This document shows, in pieces, positions 8,011 to 17,360 of a stretch of DNA of 64,000 nucleotides; the stretch's first letter is position 1, and every line of letters begins with the position of its first letter. Source of the DNA: an uncultured Prevotellaceae bacterium (lineage in GTDB: Bacteria > Bacteroidota > Bacteroidia > Bacteroidales > Bacteroidaceae); assembly GCA_900318775.1 (NCBI GenBank), contig ONLY01000007.1, forward strand, positions 1 through 64,000, given 5' to 3'. The notes under the pieces are model-generated. The model saw nothing but the letters and a program-made list of their open reading frames with translations. It was not told where the DNA came from and ran no database searches. Position numbers and translations under genes: made by a program.

Positions 8011-11000
8011 ATGATAAAAATTGATTTTTCACGTTGGGCACTGAAGAACCAAAAGTTGGTGGCACTATTCATTGCCATCCTTTCGCTGGGTGGACTTTTA
8101 GCTTATTATGTCATGCCCAAACTGGAGGACCCCGAAATCGTTGTACGCCAGGCGGTAGTGGTGGGCATCTACCCAGGTGCGTCATCACATCAAGTGGAAC
8201 TGGAAATGACAGATTTGCTGGAGAAGAGTATCAGCAAAACGGGTGACATCAGTTTCATACAGAGCTACAGCTATGCTGACATGTGCTACATCCTTGTCAC
8301 GCTCAACCCTGAAGTGCCTGCTGATGAGATCCAGCAGAAATGGATGCTGATGCGCAACAGATTGGCTGAAACACAGTTGCCTTCGGGCTCACAGTATTTG
8401 GTGAAAGATGATTTCGGTGATGTGTCGGGCATGTTCTATGCGCTGACTGGCGACGGCATGGACCCGCAGGAACTGGAATCCTATGCTGAAATGATGAAAC
8501 GTGAGCTGCAAGCTATCGATGACGTCGAACACGTTGACATCTATGGCAAGATACCTCGCTGTATCAATGTCTCTCTGCAACAAAATAAGCTCGCTTATCT
8601 GGGTGTGCTGCCTGCTGAGGTCATTGCAACACTTGACGGACAGAATGCCAATGTCTATTCCGGCTCTTTCCGAAGTGGTGGCCGACGCATCCGTGTGTGT
8701 GTGGACGGACGCTATCAAACTCCCGATGACATCAAGGAGCTCATCATTCAAGGGCATCAGGAAGACCAAATCAAATTGGGTGACATTGCTGAAATCACCT
8801 TGGATGAAGAAAAGACCATTCGCGAGGAAATGATGTATGACGGGCAGCATGCTCTTGGCATCAGCATCGCAGCAAGTTCTGGCACCGACATCGTCAAGGT
8901 GGGACATGAAGTGACCGAGAAGATGAAAGAAATTGAAGCCACCCGCCTACCTGCCGGCGTGAAGTGCGAAAAGATTTTCTACCAACCCGAACGTGTCAGC
9001 TCTGCATTGGGCACCTTCCTCATAAACCTCATCGAGTCAATCGTGCTGGTGATTGTGCTGCTCATCTTCTGCATGAACTTCCGGTCTGGTCTCATTCTGG
9101 GCATCACACTGGCTATCACCGTGCTGGGAACCATTCTGGTGCTCTACTATTTCGACGGAACCTTGCAGCGTGTATCGCTGGCTTCGTTTGTTCTGGCGAT
9201 GGGCATGCTGGTTGACAACAGTATCGTCATTGTGGACGGAATCTTAGTCGATAGCCATGCAGGAAAGTCGCACATGGAAGCCCTTACTGCCATTGGGCGA
9301 AAGACGGCCATGCCTTTGCTGGGAGCCACATTGATTGCCATCTTGGCGTTTATGCCTATCTATCTAAGCCCTGATGTGACAGGCCTTTACGTCCGAGACA
9401 TGTTCATCGTGCTGGCCATATCGCTCCTCTTGTCATGGGTGCTGGCTCTGATGTTCGTGCCTATACTTGCAAACCGTTGGCTGGTGACCAAAGAGGAACG
9501 CACGCCTCAAGACCTATACAACAGCCGCTGGCATCGCTGGCTCTCTGACACGCTTGACAAAGCACTGAATCATCGCAAGCAGACAATGGCGGTGATGCTG
9601 CTTTTGCTATTGGGAGCTGCAGCGGGATACAAACTGATGCCGCAAGGACTCTTCCCCGACATGGAGTATGACCAACTTTACATAGAGTATCAGTTGCCAG
9701 AAGGTAATGACACCCGCCAGGTAAAGTCAGACTTGGAAAGCATGCGTAAAAAGCTGATGGCCAAAGACTACATCACCCATGTCACCACATCGGTGGGTGC
9801 CACTCCTTGCCGCTACAATCTGGTGCGCTCTGTGGCATTGCCCTCGCTGGCTTATGGTGAACTAATTGTTGACTTCAAGAATGCACGTAGCCTTGATAAA
9901 CATGTTGACGAGTTGCAGGAGGAGCTTTCTGCCGACTATCCCGATGCTTACGTGAAGGTGAAGCGCTATAACCTGATGTTCATGCGCTATCCTATCGAAC
10001 TGCGTTTCTTGGGACCTGACCCAGCCGTATTGCATCAGCTGGCAGATACCGCGATGGCTATTGTCCGCAATGCGGGTGTGATGACACCTGTCACCAGCGA
10101 CTGGATGCCACGCTACCCTACTCTACACGTACCCTATAATCAGTCCAATGCCCGTGAGAAAGGCATTACACGCACCGATGTGGGCATGTCGCTGATGTCT
10201 GCCACCGACGGGCTTCCTGTGGGCACTTTCCACAGCGGCACCGAAAAGAACAACATCTATATCAATATCACCGACGGCAAGGGGAATCCACAAGCCAATC
10301 TTGACGACGCAACGATATTCAGCCTGCTACCTAACATCAACAGCCTGATAGACAAAGAGCAGTTGATGAATGCCATGAAAAAAGGCCAGATGCCAGAGAT
10401 CAACAAGACTTCACAACTCTCAGAGCTGAGCGATGGCATACAAGTGGAATGGGAAGAACCTGTCATTCCACGTTACAACGGCAAGCGTGTGCAGACCATC
10501 GAGGGTGCACCTGCTCCTGGCTACAGTATCGAAGAAGCACGTCAGATTCTGGAAAAGGAAATTGAGAAGCTGCAACTGCCCGATGGCTATGAAATACAAT
10601 GGGGCGGCGAAAAGAAGGCTACCGACATGTCGATGGAGAACCTCTTCTCTAACTATCCACTGGCAATACTGCTGATGTTTGCTATTTTGATATGGCTCTT
10701 CCGCAGCTACCGCACGTCGCTACTGCTGTTCTGCTGCATTCCTTTTGTCTTTGTAGGAGTTATACCGGCCATGCTGCTCTCAGGTCAGAACTTCGGTTTT
10801 GTAGCCATTGTCGGTGTGCTCGGCTTGGTTGGCATGATGCTCAAAAACGGAATCGTGCTCATAGATGAGATGCAACTGCAGCTAAAGAGCGGGAAAGACA
10901 GACGACAGGCGCTCATCGATGCGTCGCTCTCACGACTGAGACCTGTAACGATGGCATCCCTTACGACTGTGCTGGGTATGGTACCATTGCTTTTTGACGA

Positions 11001-11109
11001 CATGTTCTGCTCAATGGCCGCCGCTATCATGGGTGGACTCATTGCAGGAACCGTCATTGTGCTCATTATCATCCCCGTGCTTTACTCTCTTTTCTACAAA
11101 CTGGAATAA
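8011..11109 (+). CDS. RND efflux transporter, inner-membrane permease
   Basis: 1032 residues, a normal length for the hydrophobe/amphiphile efflux (AcrB/MdtB-like) family. The first membrane helix is near residues 15-32; the two six-helix blocks follow the two large periplasmic domains. The proton-relay region of TM4 reads GMLVDNSIVIVDG: only the first of the AcrB Asp pair (D407/D408) is kept and the second is Asn. The TM10 Lys is present (GMMLKNGIVLIDE). The pump is last in the operon with its outer-membrane and adaptor partners, and a strong terminator follows. The substrate is unknown; the upstream adenylating enzyme hints at an acyl or aryl acid product. Confidence 0.9.
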   Translation: MIKIDFSRWALKNQKLVALFIAILSLGGLLAYYVMPKLEDPEIVVRQAVVVGIYPGASSHQVELEMTDLLEKSISKTGDISFIQSYSYADMCYILVTLNPEVPADEIQQKWMLMRNRLAETQLPSGSQYLVKDDFGDVSGMFYALTGDGMDPQELESYAEMMKRELQAIDDVEHVDIYGKIPRCINVSLQQNKLAYLGVLPAEVIATLDGQNANVYSGSFRSGGRRIRVCVDGRYQTPDDIKELIIQGHQEDQIKLGDIAEITLDEEKTIREEMMYDGQHALGISIAASSGTDIVKVGHEVTEKMKEIEATRLPAGVKCEKIFYQPERVSSALGTFLINLIESIVLVIVLLIFCMNFRSGLILGITLAITVLGTILVLYYFDGTLQRVSLASFVLAMGMLVDNSIVIVDGILVDSHAGKSHMEALTAIGRKTAMPLLGATLIAILAFMPIYLSPDVTGLYVRDMFIVLAISLLLSWVLALMFVPILANRWLVTKEERTPQDLYNSRWHRWLSDTLDKALNHRKQTMAVMLLLLLGAAAGYKLMPQGLFPDMEYDQLYIEYQLPEGNDTRQVKSDLESMRKKLMAKDYITHVTTSVGATPCRYNLVRSVALPSLAYGELIVDFKNARSLDKHVDELQEELSADYPDAYVKVKRYNLMFMRYPIELRFLGPDPAVLHQLADTAMAIVRNAGVMTPVTSDWMPRYPTLHVPYNQSNAREKGITRTDVGMSLMSATDGLPVGTFHSGTEKNNIYINITDGKGNPQANLDDATIFSLLPNINSLIDKEQLMNAMKKGQMPEINKTSQLSELSDGIQVEWEEPVIPRYNGKRVQTIEGAPAPGYSIEEARQILEKEIEKLQLPDGYEIQWGGEKKATDMSMENLFSNYPLAILLMFAILIWLFRSYRTSLLLFCCIPFVFVGVIPAMLLSGQNFGFVAIVGVLGLVGMMLKNGIVLIDEMQLQLKSGKDRRQALIDASLSRLRPVTMASLTTVLGMVPLLFDDMFCSMAAAIMGGLIAGTVIVLIIIPVLYSLFYKLE

Positions 11110-11149
11110 CGTTGAGACGAGAACTAGCTCGTCTAAACATAGAAGTTTC

Positions 11150-11189
11150 CATCCCAACTCTTTGCAACACAAGAGTTGGGATGTTTTTT
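11150..11189 (+). terminator. Rho-independent terminator of the efflux operon
   Basis: Perfect 13-base stem (CATCCCAACTCTT at 11150-11162 with AAGAGTTGGGATG at 11171-11183), 8-base loop, then six T. A second hairpin just upstream (AGACGAG/CTCGTCT, 11115-11134) has no T run. Confidence 0.92.
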
Positions 11190-11203
11190 CAGACCTTCTG
11201 GCA

Positions 11204-11233
11204 TTGGCATCTCCGATATTATTTATACCTTTG
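11204..11233 (+). promoter_or_regulatory. Promoter for the MBL-fold hydrolase
   Basis: TTG at 11204-11206 and TACCTTTG at 11226-11233, about 19 bases apart. The gene starts 92 bases downstream. Confidence 0.7.
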
Positions 11234-11324
11234 CAATAAAGCGAGGGCAATTGCCATCGGAACGCCCTACAAAAGAATTGCAGCATGAGCTCACACAACA
11301 GGAACAGATAAACAGATTATCAAT

Positions 11325-12131
11325 ATGAAGCGTATGGCATGGACGGTATTATCAGACAATAGAACAGACAACCCTGCACTGGAAACGGAGCACGGCCTCT
11401 CAATCCTGTTAGAGACAGGGAAACACAATATTTTGCTTGATACGGGTGCCAGCGATATATTTATCCGCAACGCTGAACGGTTGGGCGTTGACCTTAAAAG
11501 TGTTGACTATGTGTTTATCTCTCATGGACATAGCGACCATGCAGGTGGATTGCGCTACTTTCTGGAGCAGAACCAAAGAGCTAAGGTCATTGTTTCTCCT
11601 CACGCCATCAGTGGAAGATTCTTTTCAAGACGAGGGCGGCTGCATAGCATAACGACTGCTTGGCCTGACATAGCTGCAGAACGGCTGATGATGATAGATG
11701 GGAGCTGTGAGATAGACAACGGACTCTATGTCATTGCCTGCATCCCACAAGTTTGCCCCATTCCTCAAGGCAATCAAAACCTCTGTGTAGAAGCAGGTGG
11801 CGGCTCTTATGCGCCAGACGATTTCCGGCATGAACTGGCTTTATATGCTGACGGACTGCTCTTTACTGGCTGCGCTCACAGCGGTTTAGAGAATATCCTT
11901 GAGGCCTGTCCTTTTCCGGTCAAACAAGTCGTTGGCGGATTCCACCTGCTGGACGGCTATGAGTCGGATGAAGAGCTTAGGACCGTAGCAGATCAACTGA
12001 AATATAAACACCCAGAAACACAATTTTACACGAGTCATTGCACAGGAGACCATGCCTTCACGGTCATGAAGAATGTGATGAAAGAACAGCTTCAGTCTTT
12101 TAGCTGCGGGTTCTCCCCAAAGAGCTATTAG
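11325..12131 (+). CDS. MBL-fold metallo-hydrolase
   Basis: 268 residues. The metal-binding HxHxDH is present as SHGHSDHAGGL (about residues 66-76), followed by GCAHSGLENIL, GGFHLLDG and SHCTGDHAF, the pattern of the metallo-beta-lactamase subgroup related to dihydropterin-ribofuranosylaminobenzene phosphate synthases. Enzymes of this subgroup act on phosphate esters or cyclic phosphates in the cytoplasm; the exact substrate cannot be read from sequence. No signal peptide. Single gene with its own promoter. Confidence 0.85.
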   Translation: MKRMAWTVLSDNRTDNPALETEHGLSILLETGKHNILLDTGASDIFIRNAERLGVDLKSVDYVFISHGHSDHAGGLRYFLEQNQRAKVIVSPHAISGRFFSRRGRLHSITTAWPDIAAERLMMIDGSCEIDNGLYVIACIPQVCPIPQGNQNLCVEAGGGSYAPDDFRHELALYADGLLFTGCAHSGLENILEACPFPVKQVVGGFHLLDGYESDEELRTVADQLKYKHPETQFYTSHCTGDHAFTVMKNVMKEQLQSFSCGFSPKSY

Positions 12132-12332
12132 GAAGATAAAGAGCCTCTGTAACTTAATGATTATAGAAAAGTTGGCATCGCGCGAATAATGTATTGGTTA
12201 AACATCACTTTTAATAATCCAAGAGCATTGGGGTTCGTTCTTCAGGCAGCCCTATCCCTTGCTTCCCGAAGATGACAGACGAAGCCAAGAATGATTATCC
12301 CAAAGATGCGACTGTGAAAAAATGTTTTTTCT

Positions 12333-12363
12333 TTTGTGGTATGCCCTTTTATTCGTACCTTTG
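12333..12363 (+). promoter_or_regulatory. Promoter that fixes the start of the DUF4199 gene
   Basis: TTTG at 12333-12336, 19 bases, TACCTTTG at 12356-12363. It lies within the in-frame sequence upstream of 12409, so the longer reading beginning at 12322 is not a real start. Confidence 0.8.
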
Positions 12364-12408
12364 TGGCGTTTTTACGCGCCCGCATCGTACGGGCGAAAAG
12401 TGACGAAT

Positions 12409-12963
12409 ATGGCAACAACAAATACTTTATATCGCCCGTATTCGATGGAATACGGAACTTTTGTGGGACTGAGTTGGGGCGCTCTTTTTCTTTCTTATGC
12501 GAAAGGAATATGTGACGGTAATAGTTTTCTGATTTTTTTGTGCCTCATTTTGTGCGGCGTGTCCTTTTTCCTGCCGTTTGTGCTGGCTATGCGCCTCAAC
12601 AGAAAACTTCATTTGATTGGCGAAAGACTGTCGTACTGGCAAGGGCTACTCTTTTCTTTCCCTATGTTCATGTACGCCTGTCTGATGAGCAGCCTTATCA
12701 TCTTTGCATATTTCCAGTTTTTTGACAACGGAATGTTGCTGGAGCAATTGATTGAAATGATGACGCAGGCTGAAATCGTGGAGACTTACCGGCAATTGGG
12801 CATGACGGAACAATATAAGCAGATGGTGGACATTGTGCATGAAGTGGATTTCCTTTCCCCTCTGGACAAGACACTTGCGCTTTTCAACAATAACTTTTTC
12901 TTCAGCGCTATCATGTCTTTCCTGGTGGCTGGTGTAGCGTCTGTTAAATTGAGAAAGTCCTAA
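12409..12963 (+). CDS. DUF4199 family membrane protein
   Basis: 184 residues from the ATG at 12409. Four hydrophobic segments: about 18-37, 39-60, 75-100 and 160-180. The family is known almost only from Bacteroidetes and commonly sits beside a GT2 glycosyltransferase, as here. The loop between helices 3 and 4 carries a charged helix (LIEMMTQAEIVETYRQLGM). Function unknown; an inner-membrane role in envelope glycan or lipid metabolism is only an inference from context. Confidence 0.8.
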   Translation: MATTNTLYRPYSMEYGTFVGLSWGALFLSYAKGICDGNSFLIFLCLILCGVSFFLPFVLAMRLNRKLHLIGERLSYWQGLLFSFPMFMYACLMSSLIIFAYFQFFDNGMLLEQLIEMMTQAEIVETYRQLGMTEQYKQMVDIVHEVDFLSPLDKTLALFNNNFFFSAIMSFLVAGVASVKLRKS

Positions 12964-12990
12964 GAAACAGCCGCTAGCCACTTGGCAACT

Positions 12991-13039
12991 TATCAATTCC
13001 CAATTATCAATTATCAATTGTCAATTGTCAATTATCAAT
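12991..13039. repeat. Short tandem repeats TATCAATT/GTCAATT
   Basis: A run of 7-8-base units (AATTATC, AATTGTC) directly before the glycosyltransferase start, like the run at 121-157. AATT-centred units are self-complementary. The sequence type resembles low-complexity spacers seen in Bacteroidales genomes. No function is evident, but it occupies the ribosome-binding region of the next gene. Confidence 0.6.
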
Positions 13040-13999
13040 ATGGATATATCAATAGTAGTGCCTCTGTTTAACGAGGAAGAATCAATTGCCGAACTGCACG
13101 CATGGATTAAGCGTGTGATGGACGAGAACGGCTTTTCTTATGAAGTGATTTTCGTAAACGATGGCTCCACAGACCATTCATGGGATGTGATTGTCGACTT
13201 GAGCAAACAATATTCTGAGGTACACGGCATCAAGTTCAGAAGAAACTACGGAAAAAGCCCAGCCTTGTTCCACGGCTTTGAGAAGGCACAGGGCGATGTG
13301 GTCATCACAATGGACGCGGACTTGCAAGACAGTCCAGACGAAATTCCTGAGTTGTACCGCATGATTAAGGAGGATGGCTATGATCTGGTGAGCGGCTTCA
13401 AGATGAACCGCAGTCAAGGCGACCCGCTATCAAAGACGATTCCAACCAAACTGTTCAACGCCACTACACGATTGGTGAGCGGTATCCACAACTTGCACGA
13501 TTTCAACTGCGGTCTGAAGGCGTATCGCCGTGACGTGGTGAAACATATTGAGGTGTATGGTGAAATGCACCGCTTCATCCCCTATCTGGCAAAGAACGCA
13601 GGCTTTTCAAAAATCGGAGAGAAACCGGTACACCACCAGGCCCGCCAACATGGCAAGAGCAAATTCATGGGCTTGAACCGCTTTGTGAATGGCTATCTGG
13701 ACCTGATAAGCCTCTGGTTCATTGACAGCTTTGGTATGAAGCCTATGCACATCTTCGGATTTGTGGGAACACTTATGTTCATCATCGGCTTCATTGCTGT
13801 GGTGTGCGTGGGAACAACAAAGCTGATTGCGCTCTACAACAATGTACCTCATGCATTGGTGACGGACAATCCATACTTCTACATTTCGCTCACAACTATG
13901 CTGTTGGGCACACAGTTGTTTGTAGCAGGTTTCTTGGGCGATTTGATTAGCCGCAACAGCCAAGAGCGCAACAAGTATCAAGTGGAAGACGAAATCTAA
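13040..13999 (+). CDS. Family 2 glycosyltransferase, DPM1/ArnC-like, membrane anchored
   Basis: 319 residues from ATG 13040; an upstream TTG would add only five repeat-encoded residues. GT-A fold motifs: VVPLFNEEESI at the N-terminus, FVNDGSTDHSW, and the metal-binding DADLQDSPDEIPEL. Two C-terminal membrane helices (about 235-260 and 275-303) match the GtrB/ArnC/dolichol-phosphate-sugar synthase class, which moves a sugar from a nucleotide donor to a polyprenyl phosphate at the inner membrane. Donor and acceptor are not determined. It follows DUF4199 in the same direction. Confidence 0.88.
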   Translation: MDISIVVPLFNEEESIAELHAWIKRVMDENGFSYEVIFVNDGSTDHSWDVIVDLSKQYSEVHGIKFRRNYGKSPALFHGFEKAQGDVVITMDADLQDSPDEIPELYRMIKEDGYDLVSGFKMNRSQGDPLSKTIPTKLFNATTRLVSGIHNLHDFNCGLKAYRRDVVKHIEVYGEMHRFIPYLAKNAGFSKIGEKPVHHQARQHGKSKFMGLNRFVNGYLDLISLWFIDSFGMKPMHIFGFVGTLMFIIGFIAVVCVGTTKLIALYNNVPHALVTDNPYFYISLTTMLLGTQLFVAGFLGDLISRNSQERNKYQVEDEI

Positions 14000-14029
14000 C
14001 CCCAACACGTGCACACAGAGCAATCCTGG

Positions 14030-14641
14030 ATGAAACGAACTCGCTTATACTCTTTCATTGCCGGCACGATGGCATTGGCCGCACAGGTGCTGGCGGGGTG
14101 CTACTCCAACAATTGTCCGATGGAGAACACCGTGACCTGCAACTTTGCTTTCTACGATGCAGAAGGCACCGCTATTGCCTATCAGGACACCATCACGGTG
14201 TCAACGCTGAAGCCTGGATACAAAACGGTGTACACCTACCGGAAGATGGGCACGCTGCCTATCGTCAAGGAAGAGCCTGACCCAGAGCTGATTGAGGCAG
14301 GATATACGGAAACACAATCGCAACAGCGAAACGACACGATCCTGCTGAACAAGAAAGCGAATGCAACCAGCATCAAAATACCAATGAGCTACTTCGGCAC
14401 GATGGACACACTTGTTTTTGCCTATCGTAGCATATCACTGAGAGATACAGTGAAAATTCAGCATTCCAGCTATCCACACGTGGAACTCCCTGAGTGCGGA
14501 ACGCATATGTTCCACCACCTGAAGTCGGTAACTGCCACAGATGCTGCCATCGACCGCATCGAAATCAGCAACCCGAATGTAGGTTATGAAGGTGCTACCA
14601 ACATTAAAATTTACTTCAATGGCGTTGCCGAAGCCGAATAA
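14030..14641 (+). CDS. DUF6452 family lipoprotein
   Basis: 203 residues from ATG 14030, which opens a lipoprotein signal (MKRTRLYS, hydrophobic core, VLAGC). The mature part begins YSNNCPMENTVTCNFAFYD, the hallmark start of this Bacteroidetes family, and is beta-rich, ending with IEISNPNVGYEGATNIKIYF. It is followed 6 bases on by a DUF6048 gene, a pairing that recurs in the order and suggests that the two products work together at the envelope. Biochemical function unknown. Confidence 0.82.
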   Translation: MKRTRLYSFIAGTMALAAQVLAGCYSNNCPMENTVTCNFAFYDAEGTAIAYQDTITVSTLKPGYKTVYTYRKMGTLPIVKEEPDPELIEAGYTETQSQQRNDTILLNKKANATSIKIPMSYFGTMDTLVFAYRSISLRDTVKIQHSSYPHVELPECGTHMFHHLKSVTATDAAIDRIEISNPNVGYEGATNIKIYFNGVAEAE

Positions 14642-14647
14642 TATTGT

Positions 14648-15526
14648 ATGAATCATATTGCTAAACATATCATCTGCTTCGTTTGTGCCTGCGCTTCACT
14701 TCAGTCCGTAATAGCGCAAGACGACCAGCAACAAATGCTGTTGCCTGGCGAGCAACCGAAACCCACAAAGTATGTGGCTATCGAGGAGGAAAAGCAGCAC
14801 ATGGTTCTCTTCCAAGGCTTCACGCTCTCGGTGGATGTATTCGGACCAGTCTCATACGCGGTGTCTGATTATGGCACAGCGGAGGCAGCTCTGCGCCTGA
14901 ACTTGAAGAACACTTATTTTCCAATTGTTGAACTGGGTTATGGAAAGTGCGACACAGAGGACTTCAATACAAAGGTGTCCTACAAGGTGAATGCCCCTTA
15001 TGCACGTATCGGACTTGACATTAACATGCTAAAAGACAAATTCCAAAGCAACCGATTGTATCTGGGCGCAAGATATGGCTTCTCCACTTATGAATACGAC
15101 ATTGCAGGCCCAACGATGACAGACCCTATTTGGGGCGGAAGCGGAGCATTCACTATTCCCAACACGAGCTGTACAAGCCATTGGATTGAGGCGTTGATAG
15201 GAGCAGAGGTGAAAATCTACAAAAATTTCCACATGGGATGGGCCATACGCTATAAACGAGAGGTGGCATCAAAAAAGAATGACTTCTCCAAACCGAACTG
15301 CATTCCAGGGTATGGATATACAACCAACGCCTCATGCTGGGGAGGCACATACAGTCTCATCTTCGACTTGAACTGGGGCATGAAGAAAAGCCACAAGCAC
15401 AGAGTGAACGTGGAAATAAGAGACGTGGTGCCTGCCGACTCAACTCAAGAGCAGACTATTGACAACGAAACGGAACTGAAAGATGGAAACAGAAGAGAAA
15501 GCAACGACGGAAACCAAACAGAATGA
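14648..15526 (+). CDS. DUF6048 family outer-membrane-type protein
   Basis: 292 residues with a signal peptide (cleavage near VIAQ, residue 24). The body shows alternating aromatic beta-strands (FTLSVDVFGPVSY, YFPIVELGYG, LYLGARYGFSTYEYDI, FHMGWAIRYKREV, TYSLIFDLNWG), consistent with a small outer-membrane barrel. The last 44 bases overlap the start of apbE, encoding a polar tail rich in Asp, Glu and Asn. Partner of the DUF6452 lipoprotein; function unknown. Confidence 0.8.
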   Translation: MNHIAKHIICFVCACASLQSVIAQDDQQQMLLPGEQPKPTKYVAIEEEKQHMVLFQGFTLSVDVFGPVSYAVSDYGTAEAALRLNLKNTYFPIVELGYGKCDTEDFNTKVSYKVNAPYARIGLDINMLKDKFQSNRLYLGARYGFSTYEYDIAGPTMTDPIWGGSGAFTIPNTSCTSHWIEALIGAEVKIYKNFHMGWAIRYKREVASKKNDFSKPNCIPGYGYTTNASCWGGTYSLIFDLNWGMKKSHKHRVNVEIRDVVPADSTQEQTIDNETELKDGNRRESNDGNQTE

Positions 15527-16619
15527 TTCCCAGCAGCCAGCATTCAACCCTTATGCACCACACAAAATCAAGTGGTGGGGATGGCCATTATTGCTCCTGC
15601 TGATTATAGGAACCATTTACATTATCCGTACACAAGACTCCAAAAGCGGGAACCAACAACGTGCTGGAGAAGCATGGACCACAGAAGAGACCCAACGGAC
15701 ACAAGGAAGCGTGTTTGGCACGTTCTATCATATCACTTACCAATCGAACAAGGAATTGAAGAGTGGCATTGAAGCTGCATTGCAGGCTGTGGACAACTCA
15801 CTCTCCCCTTTCAATCCTAAGTCTGTAATCACAGCCATCAACGACAACACTTGCATGGAAGCAGACTCGATGCTGACGGAGGTATTCAACCTGGCTAAGA
15901 CGGTGTCAAGAGAGACCGACAGAGCTTTTGACATCACGGTGGCTCCTCTCGTGAATCTGTGGGGATTCGGGTTCAAGACTGGCACAGGTGTGAGCGAGGA
16001 CAAAGTGGACAGCCTTTTGGTGTTTGTAAATATAGATAATGTACAATTGCAGAATGGTGTCATCAAGAAGAAGTATCCAGAAACGATGCTTGACTGCAGC
16101 GCCATTGCCAAAGGCTATGGGGTGGATGCAGTAGGACTCTACCTGGAACGCCAAGGCGTCAAGAATTACATGGTGGAGATAGGTGGCGAGGTGCGTGTAA
16201 GAGGCACTAACCCTCAAGGAGAACTCTGGCACATCGGCATAGACCGCCCTACTGACGATCCGGCCAACACGAACAATGAGGTGGATCAGGTGCTCCAAGT
16301 GACGCAGTTGGCAATGGCCACTTCTGGCAACTACCGCAACTTTTACGAGAAGGACGGAAAGAAATACGCTCACACCATTGACCCCAGAACGGGATACCCC
16401 GTGCAACACAGCATCCTCTCATCGACGGTGTTGGCACAAGACTGCGCCACCGCTGATGCATACGCCACCGCATTTATGGTACTGGGGATGGAGGAAGCAC
16501 AGAAGGTTCTGGCCAAGCACCCAGAACTGATGGCTTACTTTATCTATTCAGACAAGGCAGGACATCTGCAAACCTGGATGACGGAAGGCATGGAGAAGAT
16601 GGTCATGAAGAAGCATTGA
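15483..16619 (+). CDS. apbE: FAD:protein FMN transferase (ApbE)
   Basis: 378 residues. A membrane anchor lies at about 31-50, so the catalytic part is periplasmic. ApbE landmarks: GTFYHITYQ, LSPFNPKSVI, DITVAPLVNLWGFG, the DCSAIAKGYGVDAV helix and GGEVRVRG, HTIDPRTGYPV, then AQDCATADAYATAFMVLG with metal-binding Asp and Thr residues. The enzyme transfers FMN from FAD onto threonine of periplasmic flavoproteins such as Na+-NQR and Rnf subunits. No such target lies in the window. The start overlaps the DUF6048 gene by 44 bases; no later ATG precedes the anchor. Confidence 0.92.
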   Translation: METEEKATTETKQNDSQQPAFNPYAPHKIKWWGWPLLLLLIIGTIYIIRTQDSKSGNQQRAGEAWTTEETQRTQGSVFGTFYHITYQSNKELKSGIEAALQAVDNSLSPFNPKSVITAINDNTCMEADSMLTEVFNLAKTVSRETDRAFDITVAPLVNLWGFGFKTGTGVSEDKVDSLLVFVNIDNVQLQNGVIKKKYPETMLDCSAIAKGYGVDAVGLYLERQGVKNYMVEIGGEVRVRGTNPQGELWHIGIDRPTDDPANTNNEVDQVLQVTQLAMATSGNYRNFYEKDGKKYAHTIDPRTGYPVQHSILSSTVLAQDCATADAYATAFMVLGMEEAQKVLAKHPELMAYFIYSDKAGHLQTWMTEGMEKMVMKKH

Positions 16620-16656
16620 CTGGGCTATTACCGCGTGGAATAAAAAAGAGAGGCTC

Positions 16657-17334
16657 ATGGAATTGACAATGTTTGAACGCTTGTTGCAGCTGCCGCTGTT
16701 TCAGGGATTGACCACTAGGGAAATCTCTGACGTGATGGCGCATGTGCGATTGAACTTCGTCAACTATCAGCCAGGCGACGAGCTGATAGCGCAAGGAGAT
16801 GCCTGCCGCGAGTTAATCTACATCCTTAGCGGTGAGATTACGGCCGAGTATCGAGATACAGAAGGGCGTTTCTCGTTCACAGAATATCTACCGAACTTGA
16901 AGGTGATTGAGCCATATAACTTGTTTGGCATGTATCAACGCGTGTCACGCACCTACACATTCGCAACAGAAGGCGTGACGCTCTCGATTGAGAAGCCTGT
17001 CTTGCTCCGGCACCTGCTGACAAATGATATCATCAAAATCAACATGCTCAACATTGTCTGCAATAAATACCAGCAGACCCACGCTCTGTTGTGTACCCAT
17101 CCGGACGATTCCGTTACCGACAAAATCGTGAAGTTCGCACTCTCCCACTCGACTGTGCTCAAGGGGAAGAAGAGCATCAGCATCAAGATGACCACACTCG
17201 CTGAAATGATTCATGAAACACGCCTCAACGTGTCTATCGCCTTGAATCAACTGCAAGCAGAAGGCCTTATACTGTTACAACGAGGCAGCATACAAATTGA
17301 AGACCTTCAGGAACTGACACGAAAGAGCAAATAA
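16657..17334 (+). CDS. Crp/Fnr-family transcriptional regulator
   Basis: 225 residues: N-terminal cyclic-nucleotide-binding-like beta roll (about 10-120, with GDELIAQGDACRELIYILSGE), a long dimer helix, and a C-terminal winged helix (TTLAEMIHETRLNVSIALNQLQAEGLI). No Cys cluster for an iron-sulfur centre is seen, so it is not an Fnr-type oxygen sensor. The effector is unknown. It lies 37 bases after apbE, possibly in the same transcript. Confidence 0.88.
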   Translation: MELTMFERLLQLPLFQGLTTREISDVMAHVRLNFVNYQPGDELIAQGDACRELIYILSGEITAEYRDTEGRFSFTEYLPNLKVIEPYNLFGMYQRVSRTYTFATEGVTLSIEKPVLLRHLLTNDIIKINMLNIVCNKYQQTHALLCTHPDDSVTDKIVKFALSHSTVLKGKKSISIKMTTLAEMIHETRLNVSIALNQLQAEGLILLQRGSIQIEDLQELTRKSK

Positions 17335-17360
17335 CACATTTGATTATCCATACAAAGACA

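Noticed and set aside
12322..12408. Longer N-terminus for the DUF4199 protein
   Set aside because: A consensus promoter (12333-12363) lies in this stretch, so it is upstream of transcription.
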